Assembly (NCBI GenBank): GCA_050873765.1 | Contig: JBNMJK010000015.1 | Coordinates: forward strand, 1-40,133 | Reading direction: 5' to 3' | Origin: Sodaliphilus sp050873765 | GTDB lineage: Bacteria > Bacteroidota > Bacteroidia > Bacteroidales > Muribaculaceae | DNA: 40,133 bases | In this document: piece by piece, positions 26,612 to 33,850 of the stretch | Layout: each line of letters opens with the position of its first letter | Numbering within the stretch: the first letter of the stretch is position 1 | The notes under the pieces: model-generated | The model's database searches: none | Told to the model about the DNA's origin: nothing | Seen by the model: only the letters and a program-made list of their open reading frames with translations | Program-made: the position numbers and the translations under genes

Positions 26612-26673
26612 ATATCATTTATCAAGATGCGTGCCAAGCATTTTTTTGATGCACACACAAAAACGACGCACCT

Positions 26674-27048
26674 TTATTTAGTGCAGCAGTTTTCCTTTAA
26701 AGCCTCCTTCTTGGTTTGCAAATCCTTCTTGCACTTTTTTCTGGCCTTTTCCTGCTTTTTCTCAGCCTTGGTCAATTCTTTTTTGTGCTCCTTGCAAGCC
26801 TTCTGGTAGTCTTTGCAGGCCTGTTTATGCTCCTGGCAGGCTTGCTTGTGCTCTTTGCAGGCCTTCTTATATTCTTTGCAAGCCTCCTTATAGTCCTGCT
26901 TGGCCTGCTTCATTTCCTGCTGCGCTTCGCAGCACTCCGCTACAGCCGACTTGCCGTCCTTGTTTGAGCAATGCTGTTTGGCAGTCTGTGCCGACACAGC
27001 TGAGGCAGCCATCAGCACCATGGCAAAAGCCAAAATCGATTTCTTCAT
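26674..27048 (-). CDS. Small secreted Lys/Cys-rich coiled-coil protein with cysteine at every seventh residue
   Basis: 124 residues with a signal peptide (MKKSILAFAMVLMAASAVSAQ). The mature part is almost all Lys, Glu, Gln, Ala and Cys and should be one long helix. Cys57, 64, 71, 78 and 85 are spaced exactly by seven, and Cys106 keeps the same register. Three residues after each comes Tyr60, His67, His74, Tyr81 or His88. The heptad ACKEHKQ would therefore place Cys at one core position and His/Tyr at the other. Eleven cysteines occur in total, including CC pairs at 39-40 and 121-122. I do not recognise a named family. Metal binding or a disulfide-stapled coiled coil in the periplasm is inferred. 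The start at 27048 is fixed by the consensus promoter at 27081-27111. Confidence 0.75.
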   Translation of the reverse strand: MKKSILAFAMVLMAASAVSAQTAKQHCSNKDGKSAVAECCEAQQEMKQAKQDYKEACKEYKKACKEHKQACQEHKQACKDYQKACKEHKKELTKAEKKQEKARKKCKKDLQTKKEALKENCCTK

Positions 27049-27080
27049 AACATGATTATTTTTAAATATTAATACTGATG

Positions 27081-27111
27081 CAAACTTAACACTTTCATCA
27101 CACATCACAAA
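27081..27111 (-). promoter_or_regulatory. Promoter of the Cys-heptad protein gene
   Basis: The minus strand carries TTTG (27108-27111), exactly 19 bp, then TAAGTTTG (27081-27088). It places the transcript start about 25 nt before ATG 27048 and excludes a start at 27117. The rest of the 27112-27314 gap is AT-rich and holds only the next gene's -7 box. Confidence 0.75.
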
Positions 27112-27282
27112 CACCAAAACTCAAATAGATGATTAATTATAGCAAAAAAATGTTACAAGCCTCCAGATGCACAAAGCCACGAAATGTAAAATTTTATTTT
27201 AGTAATGTTAAAAACACGGCTGATTTTCTTAAAAATACAGTGGTTTGAACACGAACTGGCTACATAATTGAGAAAAAATTGC

Positions 27283-27290
27283 TAACTTTG
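27283..27290 (+). promoter_or_regulatory. -7 promoter element of the GT5-like gene
   Basis: TAACTTTG fits TAnnTTTG and lies 24 bp before the ATG at 27315. Confidence 0.55.
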
Positions 27291-27314
27291 CATTGATATA
27301 ATACTTTTTGCGCA

Positions 27315-28124
27315 ATGGATGTAAACAAAGTACTCTTTATTTCACAGGAAATTTCTCCTTATTTGCCTGACACACCTATGGCCGTGATGGGGCGTGAACT
27401 GCCACAAGCCATTCAGGAAAACGGCCTTGAAGTGCGTACTTTCATGCCAAAATACGGTTTCATCAACGAGCGTCGCAACCAGCTTCACGAAGTGATTCGC
27501 CTTTCGGGCATGAATATCACTATCGACGACACCGACCACCCACTCATTATTAAGGTGGCCACTTTGCAGCCCGTGCGTATGCAGGTGTATTTCATCTATA
27601 ATGAAGACTACTTTACAAAAAACATCACCAAGGAGCTTGAAACGGTAACATCGCCTGCCGACAACGATGAGCGAAGCATTTTCTTCGTGCGCGGCACACT
27701 CGAAACAGTGAAAAAACTGCGTTGGGTGCCTGAGGTGATTCACTGCTCTGGCTTGATTACTGCCCTTGCGCCTCTTTATATCAAGGACTACTACGCCGAC
27801 GACCCATCTTATAAAGATGCGAAAGTGGTGTACTCGCTTTGCGACGACGACTTTTCCGAGCCATTCGACGCACGCCTCTACGAGAAGCTGAAATTCGATG
27901 GCATGAAGGAGAAGCACATCGCATGGACCAAAGGCAAGGCCCTCGACAAAGTGGGGCTCACGAAGCTCGCACTCCAGCACTGCGACGGTGTGGTGCAGGC
28001 AAGCGAGAAGGTGAGCGATGAAATTTTGGCACTCGTGAAGGAGAGCGGTCTCCCATTCCTCCCTTACCAGGCCGATGTAGCTAACAGTGCGGAGGCGTAT
28101 AAATCGTTCTACGAATCTCTGTAA
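27315..28124 (+). CDS. Glycogen/starch synthase N-domain-like protein (degenerate GT5)
   Basis: This 269-residue protein resembles only the N-terminal Rossmann domain (PF08323) of GT5 glycogen/starch synthases: KVLFISQEISPYLPDTPMAVMG, then LEVRTFMPKYGFINERRNQL, then PEVIHCSGLITALAP in place of the usual domain-end helix. The KTGG loop that binds ADP-glucose and glucan in true synthases is replaced by LPDTPMAV, and the whole C-terminal catalytic half is missing. It is therefore probably not a synthase. Single-domain relatives are conserved in Bacteroidales next to a DUF4270 lipoprotein, as here (25 bp apart, one operon). A binding or regulatory role is inferred. Confidence 0.75.
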   Translation: MDVNKVLFISQEISPYLPDTPMAVMGRELPQAIQENGLEVRTFMPKYGFINERRNQLHEVIRLSGMNITIDDTDHPLIIKVATLQPVRMQVYFIYNEDYFTKNITKELETVTSPADNDERSIFFVRGTLETVKKLRWVPEVIHCSGLITALAPLYIKDYYADDPSYKDAKVVYSLCDDDFSEPFDARLYEKLKFDGMKEKHIAWTKGKALDKVGLTKLALQHCDGVVQASEKVSDEILALVKESGLPFLPYQADVANSAEAYKSFYESL

Positions 28125-28149
28125 CTATTTTATAACGAGAATTAAAGAA

Positions 28150-29550
28150 ATGAAGAAATCGGTAACTTTGATATTCGCCATGCTGATGCTGATTGGCGCA
28201 TATTCATGCTCCGACGAAAATATAGGCCACTCTATCATCGACACGAAGTCGTCGATAATCGAGGACTCGTCGTTTGTGATGACGGGAGTGAGCGTGCCCA
28301 ATGTTAAGCTGCACGCACGCACCAGCACACAGCTGGTGGGCGAAATCACCAGCCCCGGCTACGGCACGCTCTCAAGCGATGTGGTGTGCCAGCTGATGCC
28401 TGCCAACAGAATCGACACCATTGGCACGAAAGTGGAATGGGTGGATTCATGCAAGCTGATTCTGAGCCTGAAAACTACTGGAGGCTTCACTGGCGACTCT
28501 TTGGCTCCTATGCGCATGAACGTGTATGAGCTTAATAAGCAGCTCCCCGACCCTATCTACAGCGACTTCAACGCCAAGGGCTATTACAACGCAAGCAAGC
28601 CGATAGCCACAGCTTCATGCTCGCCTGCAAGCGCTATTCTTTGTTCCGATTACAGCTACAGTGGCTCCACTTCCACCTGGCGCGAGATTCGCATTCCAAT
28701 GCCAAGGGAATTTGCCCAGAAAATTTATAAGCTGTATGAGAGCAACAGCGATATTTTCGGTGACCCTGTGAAGTTTAAGGAACACTTCCCTGGACTTTAC
28801 CTCACCAATAGCTACGGCTCTGGCCGTGTGATGAACTACTACGCCACCGACCTTGAGGTGTATTACCGCAAGCACGTGGCACTAACCGACACCACCGACA
28901 CCATTCAAACCTACAATCAGGTGTACGTGGCAGCCACACCAGAGGTGATTACCAACAATAATCTGAGCCTCAAAGTGGACGAAAGCGTGAAAGAAATGGT
29001 GAACAATGGCGAGGCGATTGTGATGGGTCCTTCTGGTTATGAGGTGAATGTAAAATTCCCGATTCAGGACATCATCAACAACTACAAGGCCAACACCGCC
29101 GATGGACTTTCGATTATCAACTCACTGGAGCTTACAATTCCTGCAGAGGAAGTGAGCAATGAGTACAAAATAGCGCCACCAAGCTATTTGCTGATGGTGA
29201 AGAAGGATAAAAAGGACGCTTTCTTTGAGGGCGACAGCCTCACAAACAGCAAAGACTCGTTCTACGCCACATACGACGCCACTAAAAAACAATATGTGTT
29301 TAAAGGTCTGCGTCCCTACATTCTCAACATCATCAACAATCAGAATGGTGTGGCAAAAGAAGACGACATCAACCTCACGCTCACGCCTATTGATGTGGAA
29401 ACCTACACCCAGACATCAGGCTACTACTATTCACAAACACAGACAGTAGTGACCAAGATTTCGCCAGCGGTGTCAGTTCCTTCGATAGCGAAGCTCAGGC
29501 TCGACAAAGCAAAGATAAAGGTGGTTTACAGCAAGCAAACGGTGTTTTAA
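28150..29550 (+). CDS. DUF4270-family lipoprotein
   Basis: About 466 residues. A type II signal peptide MKKSVTLIFAMLMLIGAYSC has the lipobox cysteine at residue 20, so the protein should be lipidated and anchored in the outer membrane. The body has the mostly beta, Tyr/Thr-rich composition of DUF4270 (PF14092-type Bacteroidetes lipoproteins), including SIIDTKSSIIEDSSFVMTG after the lipobox and a YYYSQTQTVVTKIS region near the end. Its function is unknown. The start at 28150 places the signal peptide at the N-terminus; an in-frame ATG at 28087 would overlap the upstream gene and hide the signal. It is probably co-transcribed with the GT5-like gene. Confidence 0.8.
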   Translation: MKKSVTLIFAMLMLIGAYSCSDENIGHSIIDTKSSIIEDSSFVMTGVSVPNVKLHARTSTQLVGEITSPGYGTLSSDVVCQLMPANRIDTIGTKVEWVDSCKLILSLKTTGGFTGDSLAPMRMNVYELNKQLPDPIYSDFNAKGYYNASKPIATASCSPASAILCSDYSYSGSTSTWREIRIPMPREFAQKIYKLYESNSDIFGDPVKFKEHFPGLYLTNSYGSGRVMNYYATDLEVYYRKHVALTDTTDTIQTYNQVYVAATPEVITNNNLSLKVDESVKEMVNNGEAIVMGPSGYEVNVKFPIQDIINNYKANTADGLSIINSLELTIPAEEVSNEYKIAPPSYLLMVKKDKKDAFFEGDSLTNSKDSFYATYDATKKQYVFKGLRPYILNIINNQNGVAKEDDINLTLTPIDVETYTQTSGYYYSQTQTVVTKISPAVSVPSIAKLRLDKAKIKVVYSKQTVF

Positions 29551-29622
29551 AGCCGTAAACGCACAGCTTAAGCCACGACAATAAGAAATAATAACACGAT
29601 GCGACCACGAAGCATCGTAACA

Positions 29623-29695
29623 GCCGCAATAGCTCAGTTGGTAGAGCATTTCATTCGTAACGAAAAGGTCACGGGTTCGAGCCCCGTTCGCGGCT
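29623..29695 (+). tRNA. tRNA-Thr (anticodon CGU)
   Basis: A 73-nt cloverleaf with loop TTCGTAA gives anticodon CGT, reading ACG. The D and T stems are fully paired. Two A-C mismatches occur, at positions 6-67 and 31-39. The discriminator is T and CCA is not encoded. A strong terminator follows. No consensus promoter is visible, so it may be read through from the DUF4270 operon. A 7-bp hairpin (29596-29618) sits just upstream. Confidence 0.88.
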
Positions 29696-29696
29696 C

Positions 29697-29733
29697 AAAA
29701 TCCTTCAGATTAAAAATCTGGAGGATTTTTTTT
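29697..29733 (+). terminator. Intrinsic terminator of tRNA-Thr
   Basis: AAATCCTTCAGATT pairs with AATCTGGAGGATTT around a 3-nt loop, followed by T residues, directly after the tRNA. Confidence 0.85.
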
Positions 29734-29775
29734 ACTTAATGCCTGCAAAATGTGTGATGGCTTCATTTTTGTTGC

Positions 29776-29783
29776 TATCTTTG
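29776..29783 (+). promoter_or_regulatory. -7 promoter element of the secreted-protein/DUF3843-like operon
   Basis: TATCTTTG, with a weak TGTG at the -33 spacing, 114 bp before the ATG at 29898. Confidence 0.5.
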
Positions 29784-29897
29784 CGATGTGACACAATAAG
29801 AGTGGCACACTACTTGCATAGCTCATGGAGCGTGCAAGCGAATCTACGCGCTTCACACACCAAGGACTATATCTACTCAACTTGATAAATAAACATT

Positions 29898-30428
29898 ATG
29901 ATGAAGATGAAAAAAATATTGATAATGCTCACATTGATGCTCTGCTTCTCTGCAGCGCAAGCACAAGCGGTGACGGAGAGCGATCCCGCTAACACCGACA
30001 GCGTGGTGGCACTCCAGAATGAGTTTTGGGGCTGCACCTTGGGCGCGAGCTCAAAACTCGACACAAGGGTGAAGCTCGAAAGCCGGAAAGTGGTGTTTTC
30101 CGACTATGAGGGCAGCATCATCATCGACTCGCCCACGCTCGAAGGCTTAACCTACACCTATGCCTCGATGGACTTCGACGGCGACACGCTTCAGAGCGTA
30201 ACATTCATGAAGTCGGGGCTCACCAAAGATGATGCCATCGTGTTCAGCAAAGCCATTTACGGCAGTTTTGCCGACAAGTACGTGATGATTAAAACATCTG
30301 TCGATGGCTTCGACTGCTATTTCACCAACGTTGGCACCACCACTTGCACAATCTTCACCAGCCACACCGAATATGGCTACACCACCAGTGTGTGCTATGA
30401 ATACGGCACTGTGAAACTAAATAAATAA
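29898..30428 (+). CDS. Secreted protein of unknown function
   Basis: 176 residues. A signal peptide (MKKILIMLTLMLCFSAAQAQA after two extra residues) precedes a mature domain of about 150 residues with alternating beta-type segments such as KLESRKVVFSDYEGSIII and LQSVTFMKSGLTKDDAIVF. I do not recognise the family. The pattern of a GLTYTYASMDFDGDTLQSVTF strand pair resembles small periplasmic domains found across Bacteroidales, but no function follows. The stop TAA shares one base with the next start (TAATG), so the two proteins are translationally coupled although one is exported and the other looks cytoplasmic. Confidence 0.75.
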   Translation: MMKMKKILIMLTLMLCFSAAQAQAVTESDPANTDSVVALQNEFWGCTLGASSKLDTRVKLESRKVVFSDYEGSIIIDSPTLEGLTYTYASMDFDGDTLQSVTFMKSGLTKDDAIVFSKAIYGSFADKYVMIKTSVDGFDCYFTNVGTTTCTIFTSHTEYGYTTSVCYEYGTVKLNK

Positions 30429-31639
30429 TGGAAATCTCGGCTAAAGAATTCATGAGAATGCAGCCCAACGCCAAGAAGGTGACCGAGGCTGAAACATACT
30501 ATATGGAGCTGGCAGGAAAACTTGCCAAGCACTGGGACGAGAGCGGCAGGTTCACGCAGCTCCCCGACGACGAACGCCAGGCGGTGGTGCTGGCAGTAGT
30601 GGGATATTTTCAGGACATTGTGACAGACGCCGGCATCTGGCGATCGTTCACAATGATGCACAACCACCTCTACGGCTCTCCCCTGCCCTTCTATCCTCGG
30701 CGCGACGACTATATCGACTATGAGCTGAACATCGACGACCTGCGCTTTCTGATTTGGTACGCCCTGGAAGGACAGCATTACCACAATTTCAACCTGTCGC
30801 CGCTCCACCCCGACATTGAATGGCTGGCCAATGAATTCTACCAGCAGCTCGACGAGGTGTATGAAACGGCACCCGATGCTGTGGAATACAACATCAAGAC
30901 GGGGGTTGACCCTGACGATGTGGCCGATGCCAACAGCATATTTGAACTGAGCAATTGGCTTTTCTACCACTGCTATTTCTTGAAGCACGCCTCTAAAATA
31001 GCCATTGCCAGAGCGCATATCCAAGCGCGGGATCTGCTGAAGAAGCACGGCATGGCGGCTGCGGAAAAAATACAAGACCTCTACGACCGAGTGATGCTGA
31101 GCCAGCCTTGTGGACCGCTGTCGCTGCCCATAGGCGAATGGGTGCAGATGGTGGCCACAGGCGAGCTGCCAAAGGTGAATAAGCCAGTCCAAACCGGCAC
31201 TCACCACTTCTACACCGATTTCGTTAAAGCCAATGGAAAGGAAATCGGCTTCTTCAAAGACTACGATGAGCTCAACTCCTTTCTCACGCTAAAAATGGGC
31301 TGGGAGCAAGAGACGGCTAATGGCGTGTTTCCCAATTTAGCGGACCAAAGGAATTTTGTGGTGCTGGCCAACAAAGCGCATGGCCTACTCATCGCGCCCA
31401 ACGTGGCTCAATTTGTGGCCATGGAAGGCAATACGCTCTACGACAAAGACGTCGCCACACGCGAAGCCCACACCCTCGTCACCGAGCAGGGCAGATGCCC
31501 AGCCGACCTTATTCGCTACCTGTTTGAAAACGAGCTGCTGCCCGACGCCGTTCTCCCTGCCGACACCACAGGCAAACTCCTCCACGCCAACTGGGACTTC
31601 CTCGCCCGAATGTATCTACAGGAATACTACACCCACTAA
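30428..31639 (+). CDS. DUF3843-like protein
   Basis: This 403-residue soluble, mostly helical protein has no signal peptide. Its start (SAKEFMRMQPNAKKVTEAETYYMELAGKL) and layout fit my memory of DUF3843, a Bacteroidales-specific family. Recognisable pieces are ADAGIW-like VTDAGIWRSFT, ELSNWLFYHCYFLKHASKI, and a C-terminal region with LIAPNVAQFVA and WDFLARMYLQEYY. No catalytic motif is evident. It starts inside the stop codon of the secreted-protein gene (TAATG), forming a two-gene operon. Confidence 0.65.
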   Translation: MEISAKEFMRMQPNAKKVTEAETYYMELAGKLAKHWDESGRFTQLPDDERQAVVLAVVGYFQDIVTDAGIWRSFTMMHNHLYGSPLPFYPRRDDYIDYELNIDDLRFLIWYALEGQHYHNFNLSPLHPDIEWLANEFYQQLDEVYETAPDAVEYNIKTGVDPDDVADANSIFELSNWLFYHCYFLKHASKIAIARAHIQARDLLKKHGMAAAEKIQDLYDRVMLSQPCGPLSLPIGEWVQMVATGELPKVNKPVQTGTHHFYTDFVKANGKEIGFFKDYDELNSFLTLKMGWEQETANGVFPNLADQRNFVVLANKAHGLLIAPNVAQFVAMEGNTLYDKDVATREAHTLVTEQGRCPADLIRYLFENELLPDAVLPADTTGKLLHANWDFLARMYLQEYYTH

Positions 31640-31717
31640 AAGCAAGCCACCCAGCACCTCCACGCCCTCTGCCAGGGTGAATTGCCATAATACGCTCGTT
31701 TTTTGAATTTGTAGAAC

Positions 31718-32461
31718 TTATTTTCCTTTCATAAAATCGTTCACAGCATTTATGATGGAATCGACATAAGTCTCTCGGCTTACGGTACTTTGTGCTGGAT
31801 GATAGGCATCAAGGAAAAGCCTACCATCAATCTCGTAAGCAAGCAGAAATTTATCATTGCCAAGAGGAATCTCCTTGTGTTTGGTGCGTTCATCTATCTT
31901 CCAATCTTTCTTAAAAAGCCAGAATGTATTGGCAAAGCAAATCACTTGCGGATCATATAGCTGTATCTGCTTTTCTATAATACCTTTCCAACGTTCGTAA
32001 GCCAACTTCTGGTCTGTGTCGCTGGTCCTTGTCAATCCAGGCATTTTATCCACATTGATGTAAGCAATATCTTTCAGCACATCCATCATTGATATGTCGT
32101 CTCTGATATAAGGCATATCGCTCCATAGCATGTGATTCCAGATGCCGTAAGTGGTATATACAATCGGTTGCCAAGTGCGGTTACTTGGGGCATCGTCGTT
32201 ATTAAACGCGCCATTCACATTCCAGCCTCCGCCAAAAGCCTTGCCGTCACGAATATCATCATAAGGTTGCTTCAATATCCACATGATACGTGGTGACGAT
32301 TTGCAATAGTCCGCAATGTTTTTGTCATAAACTCCGTCTGTCAATGGCCACACATCATCGTTTTTCAGCCCCAACGCCTGAGCCATTTCATCAATTTCTT
32401 GGTGAATACGTCGCTGTCCATTGATAACATCCTCTGTTAGAAGTGATTTTTTCGTATTCAT
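31718..32461 (-). CDS. Hypothetical protein, possibly uracil-DNA glycosylase-like fold
   Basis: 247 residues, soluble. A helical N-terminus precedes SSPRIMWILKQPYDD, a beta strand and loop reminiscent of the first strand of uracil-DNA-glycosylase-like folds, and a late DAYHPAQSTVSRETY recalls the HPS-type motif near the C-terminus of that superfamily. The middle has DVLKDIAYINVDKMPG and QVICFANTFWLFKKDW. The resemblance is weak, so the call is tentative. It is transcribed alone from a -7 element just 24 bp before the ATG. The in-frame GTG at 32485 would lie inside that promoter and is rejected. Confidence 0.6.
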   Translation of the reverse strand: MNTKKSLLTEDVINGQRRIHQEIDEMAQALGLKNDDVWPLTDGVYDKNIADYCKSSPRIMWILKQPYDDIRDGKAFGGGWNVNGAFNNDDAPSNRTWQPIVYTTYGIWNHMLWSDMPYIRDDISMMDVLKDIAYINVDKMPGLTRTSDTDQKLAYERWKGIIEKQIQLYDPQVICFANTFWLFKKDWKIDERTKHKEIPLGNDKFLLAYEIDGRLFLDAYHPAQSTVSRETYVDSIINAVNDFMKGK

Positions 32462-32484
32462 AGTCGTGATAGTTTTTAATGTCA

Positions 32485-32492
32485 CAAATATA
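32485..32492 (-). promoter_or_regulatory. -7 promoter element of the UDG-like gene
   Basis: TATATTTG on the minus strand; it is part of the 12-mer GTCACAAATATA (plus strand 32481-32492), which also occurs at the yhcG-type promoter. Confidence 0.5.
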
Positions 32493-32593
32493 GACTTTCA
32501 AGCTAATAAGTAACGAATCAGCTTGCATCTTGTTTGGGTACAATCCGTAGTCCATTCAAACACAAGCACAGTTCAAGGTGTAGAGAGGCTGTA

Positions 32594-32733
32594 GGAGGCA
32601 GTGTCAAAATATACAATCCCGAGGCTTGTCATAATCAGGGCAATAATACAGTAGGGACGCGATACTTCGCGTCCACCTATAGCGCAGGAAACCAAGTTGT
32701 TGTTGATGGGCAGACGCAAAGTATCGAGAGCAC
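32594..32733 (+). repeat. Dispersed REP/BIME-like repeat, copy 2
   Basis: It begins GGAGGCAGTGTCAAAATATA, contains the GTAG-headed hairpin GGACGCGATACTTCGCGTCC at 32655-32674, and ends in a degenerate inverted second unit (CAGACGCAAAGTATCGAGAG). It is collinear with copy 1 and copy 3. Confidence 0.75.
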
Positions 32734-33035
32734 TGAAAAAGTACCCATTTTATAGGGTCGAGACTGAAAATCCTTACAATTTATAATCCTTTTCCCAAGG
32801 AGGCATACTCTATAGATATGGCTAAGGACATATTTTTAGATGTGGCATCGGAGATGCCTTGTTATGGTTAACACCATGCAAGTGAGCCGAAGGCGTAGCG
32901 CTTGCATGGTGCTAGCCACAAAATAGCATCTCCGATGCTCGCAGCCTGATCTGTAGTAATCCCCTCCCCAATAATTGGGCATTACGTCCTTAAAACTGTC
33001 AATTTGAAAGTTGGTTTCACTTTTTCAGTGCTCTC
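32726..33035. repeat. 17-bp perfect inverted repeat pair bounding a 276-bp block
   Basis: GAGAGCACTGAAAAAGT at 32726-32742 recurs as its exact reverse complement at 33019-33035. The left arm is the end of repeat copy 2. The right arm is followed by GGACCGTGCGTCC, another fragment of the same palindrome family. The block between has no gene. Confidence 0.7.
32845..32938. repeat. Long nested hairpin (94 nt)
   Basis: Outer arms GCATCGGAGATGC (32845-32857) and GCATCTCCGATGC (32926-32938) pair perfectly over 13 bp. Inner arms CACCATGCAAG and CTTGCATGGTG pair over 11 bp, flanked by TGGTTA/TAGCCA. About 30 bp of stem surround an 18-nt loop. No open frame or promoter is evident, so it may be a MITE-like relic or a structured RNA. 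Confidence 0.6.
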
Positions 33036-33102
33036 ACGGACCGTGCGTCCTTACGGCTACTCCACGTGCCTTATTGAGTGAGCCCAAAGCCTACGGGGTA
33101 TC

Positions 33103-33137
33103 AAAAAAGAAAGACTTGCGATTGCAAGTCTTTCTTT
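33103..33137 (-). terminator. Intrinsic terminator of tRNA-His
   Basis: AAAGAAAGACTTGC pairs perfectly with GCAAGTCTTTCTTT around a 4-nt loop (33106-33137) and runs into T residues on the minus strand, 4 bp past the tRNA. Confidence 0.85.
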
Positions 33138-33140
33138 GTG

Positions 33141-33218
<78 letters not shown>

Positions 33219-33238
33219 ATTTGTTTGATTAACGAGTG

Positions 33239-33246
33239 CAAAGGTA
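33239..33246 (-). promoter_or_regulatory. -7 promoter element of tRNA-His
   Basis: TACCTTTG on the minus strand, identical to the tRNA-Val -7 box and at similar distance from the tRNA. A GTTG near 33266-33269 may serve as the -33 box. Confidence 0.6.
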
Positions 33247-33395
33247 TAGCTTTTTTCGCATCTGTGCAACTTTTAAAGCCAAAAAGTGGCAAATTTTCTT
33301 TTTATACTTAATTTGTTTTGGAGCAAGGCGAAAATTTGCGACCATTGCGCCAGGGTTAGTTGATGATACATGACAGTACAAAGTTAACTGATCCC

Positions 33396-33421
33396 GGGGA
33401 GACTTCGGCCTCCCCTTTTTT
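33396..33421 (+). terminator. Orphan intrinsic terminator
   Basis: GGGGAG and CTCCCC close around a TTCG-type loop and are followed by TTTTTT on the plus strand. No plus-strand gene lies between 31639 and here, so it may end a small untranslated RNA starting after the TTAATTTG near 33308. Confidence 0.6.
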
Positions 33422-33526
33422 ATTGCCAGGCTTATATTTTCCAGCTTAGTAGAAATTTAGTTAGGATAAGAATTGATGCAGTTCCGCAGAGTTTGCACTG
33501 AGAGAACAAGAAGATGATTCAGTGTA

Positions 33527-33684
33527 GTGATGACGCACGGTTCGTGCGTCCACCCATCAGCAACAACTTGGTTTTCTGCACTATAGGCGGACGCGAAGTA
33601 TCGCGTCCCTACTGTATTATTGCTACTGTTTTATTATGACAAGCCACGGGATTGTATATTCTTACACAGTCCCCTACTGCCTCT
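33527..33684 (-). repeat. Dispersed REP/BIME-like repeat, copy 3 with two inverted palindromes
   Basis: On the minus strand this is collinear with copies 1 and 2. Palindrome H1 (33589-33608) is GTAG-headed on the minus strand. Palindrome H2 (33532-33550, GACGCACG/CGTGCGTC) is headed by GTAG at 33526-33529 on the plus strand. The two units are therefore inverted relative to each other around a conserved 32-nt spacer, as in BIME elements. Confidence 0.75.
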
Positions 33685-33731
33685 CTAATCCCCTGGCCTT
33701 ATTCAGGTCACCAACAAAAAAATTGTGATTC

Positions 33732-33817
33732 GCTACAATAAAAAACGGTGACGTACCTGTCGCAGGCGCGTCAGCTACAATAAAAAACGGTGACGTACCT
33801 GTCGCAGGCGCGTCACC
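33732..33817 (-). terminator. Duplicated hairpin terminator of nagA
   Basis: A 42-bp unit is repeated exactly in tandem (33732-33773 and 33774-33815). In the nagA-proximal unit GGTGACG (33789-33795) pairs with CGTCACC (33811-33817) around an inner CCTG-TCG-CAGG hairpin, and on the minus strand a T-run follows. The second copy gives a back-up hairpin, whose outer stem is one or two base pairs shorter. Confidence 0.75.
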
Positions 33818-33850
33818 GCAAAGTTGATATTTTAGATAATTAGTTAGCGT

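Noticed and set aside
26390..26809. Plus-strand frame downstream of asnS
   Set aside because: It runs through the asnS terminator and the antisense of the Cys-heptad gene; the peptide is Phe/Leu/Cys-rich as expected for antisense of Lys/Glu-rich repeats.
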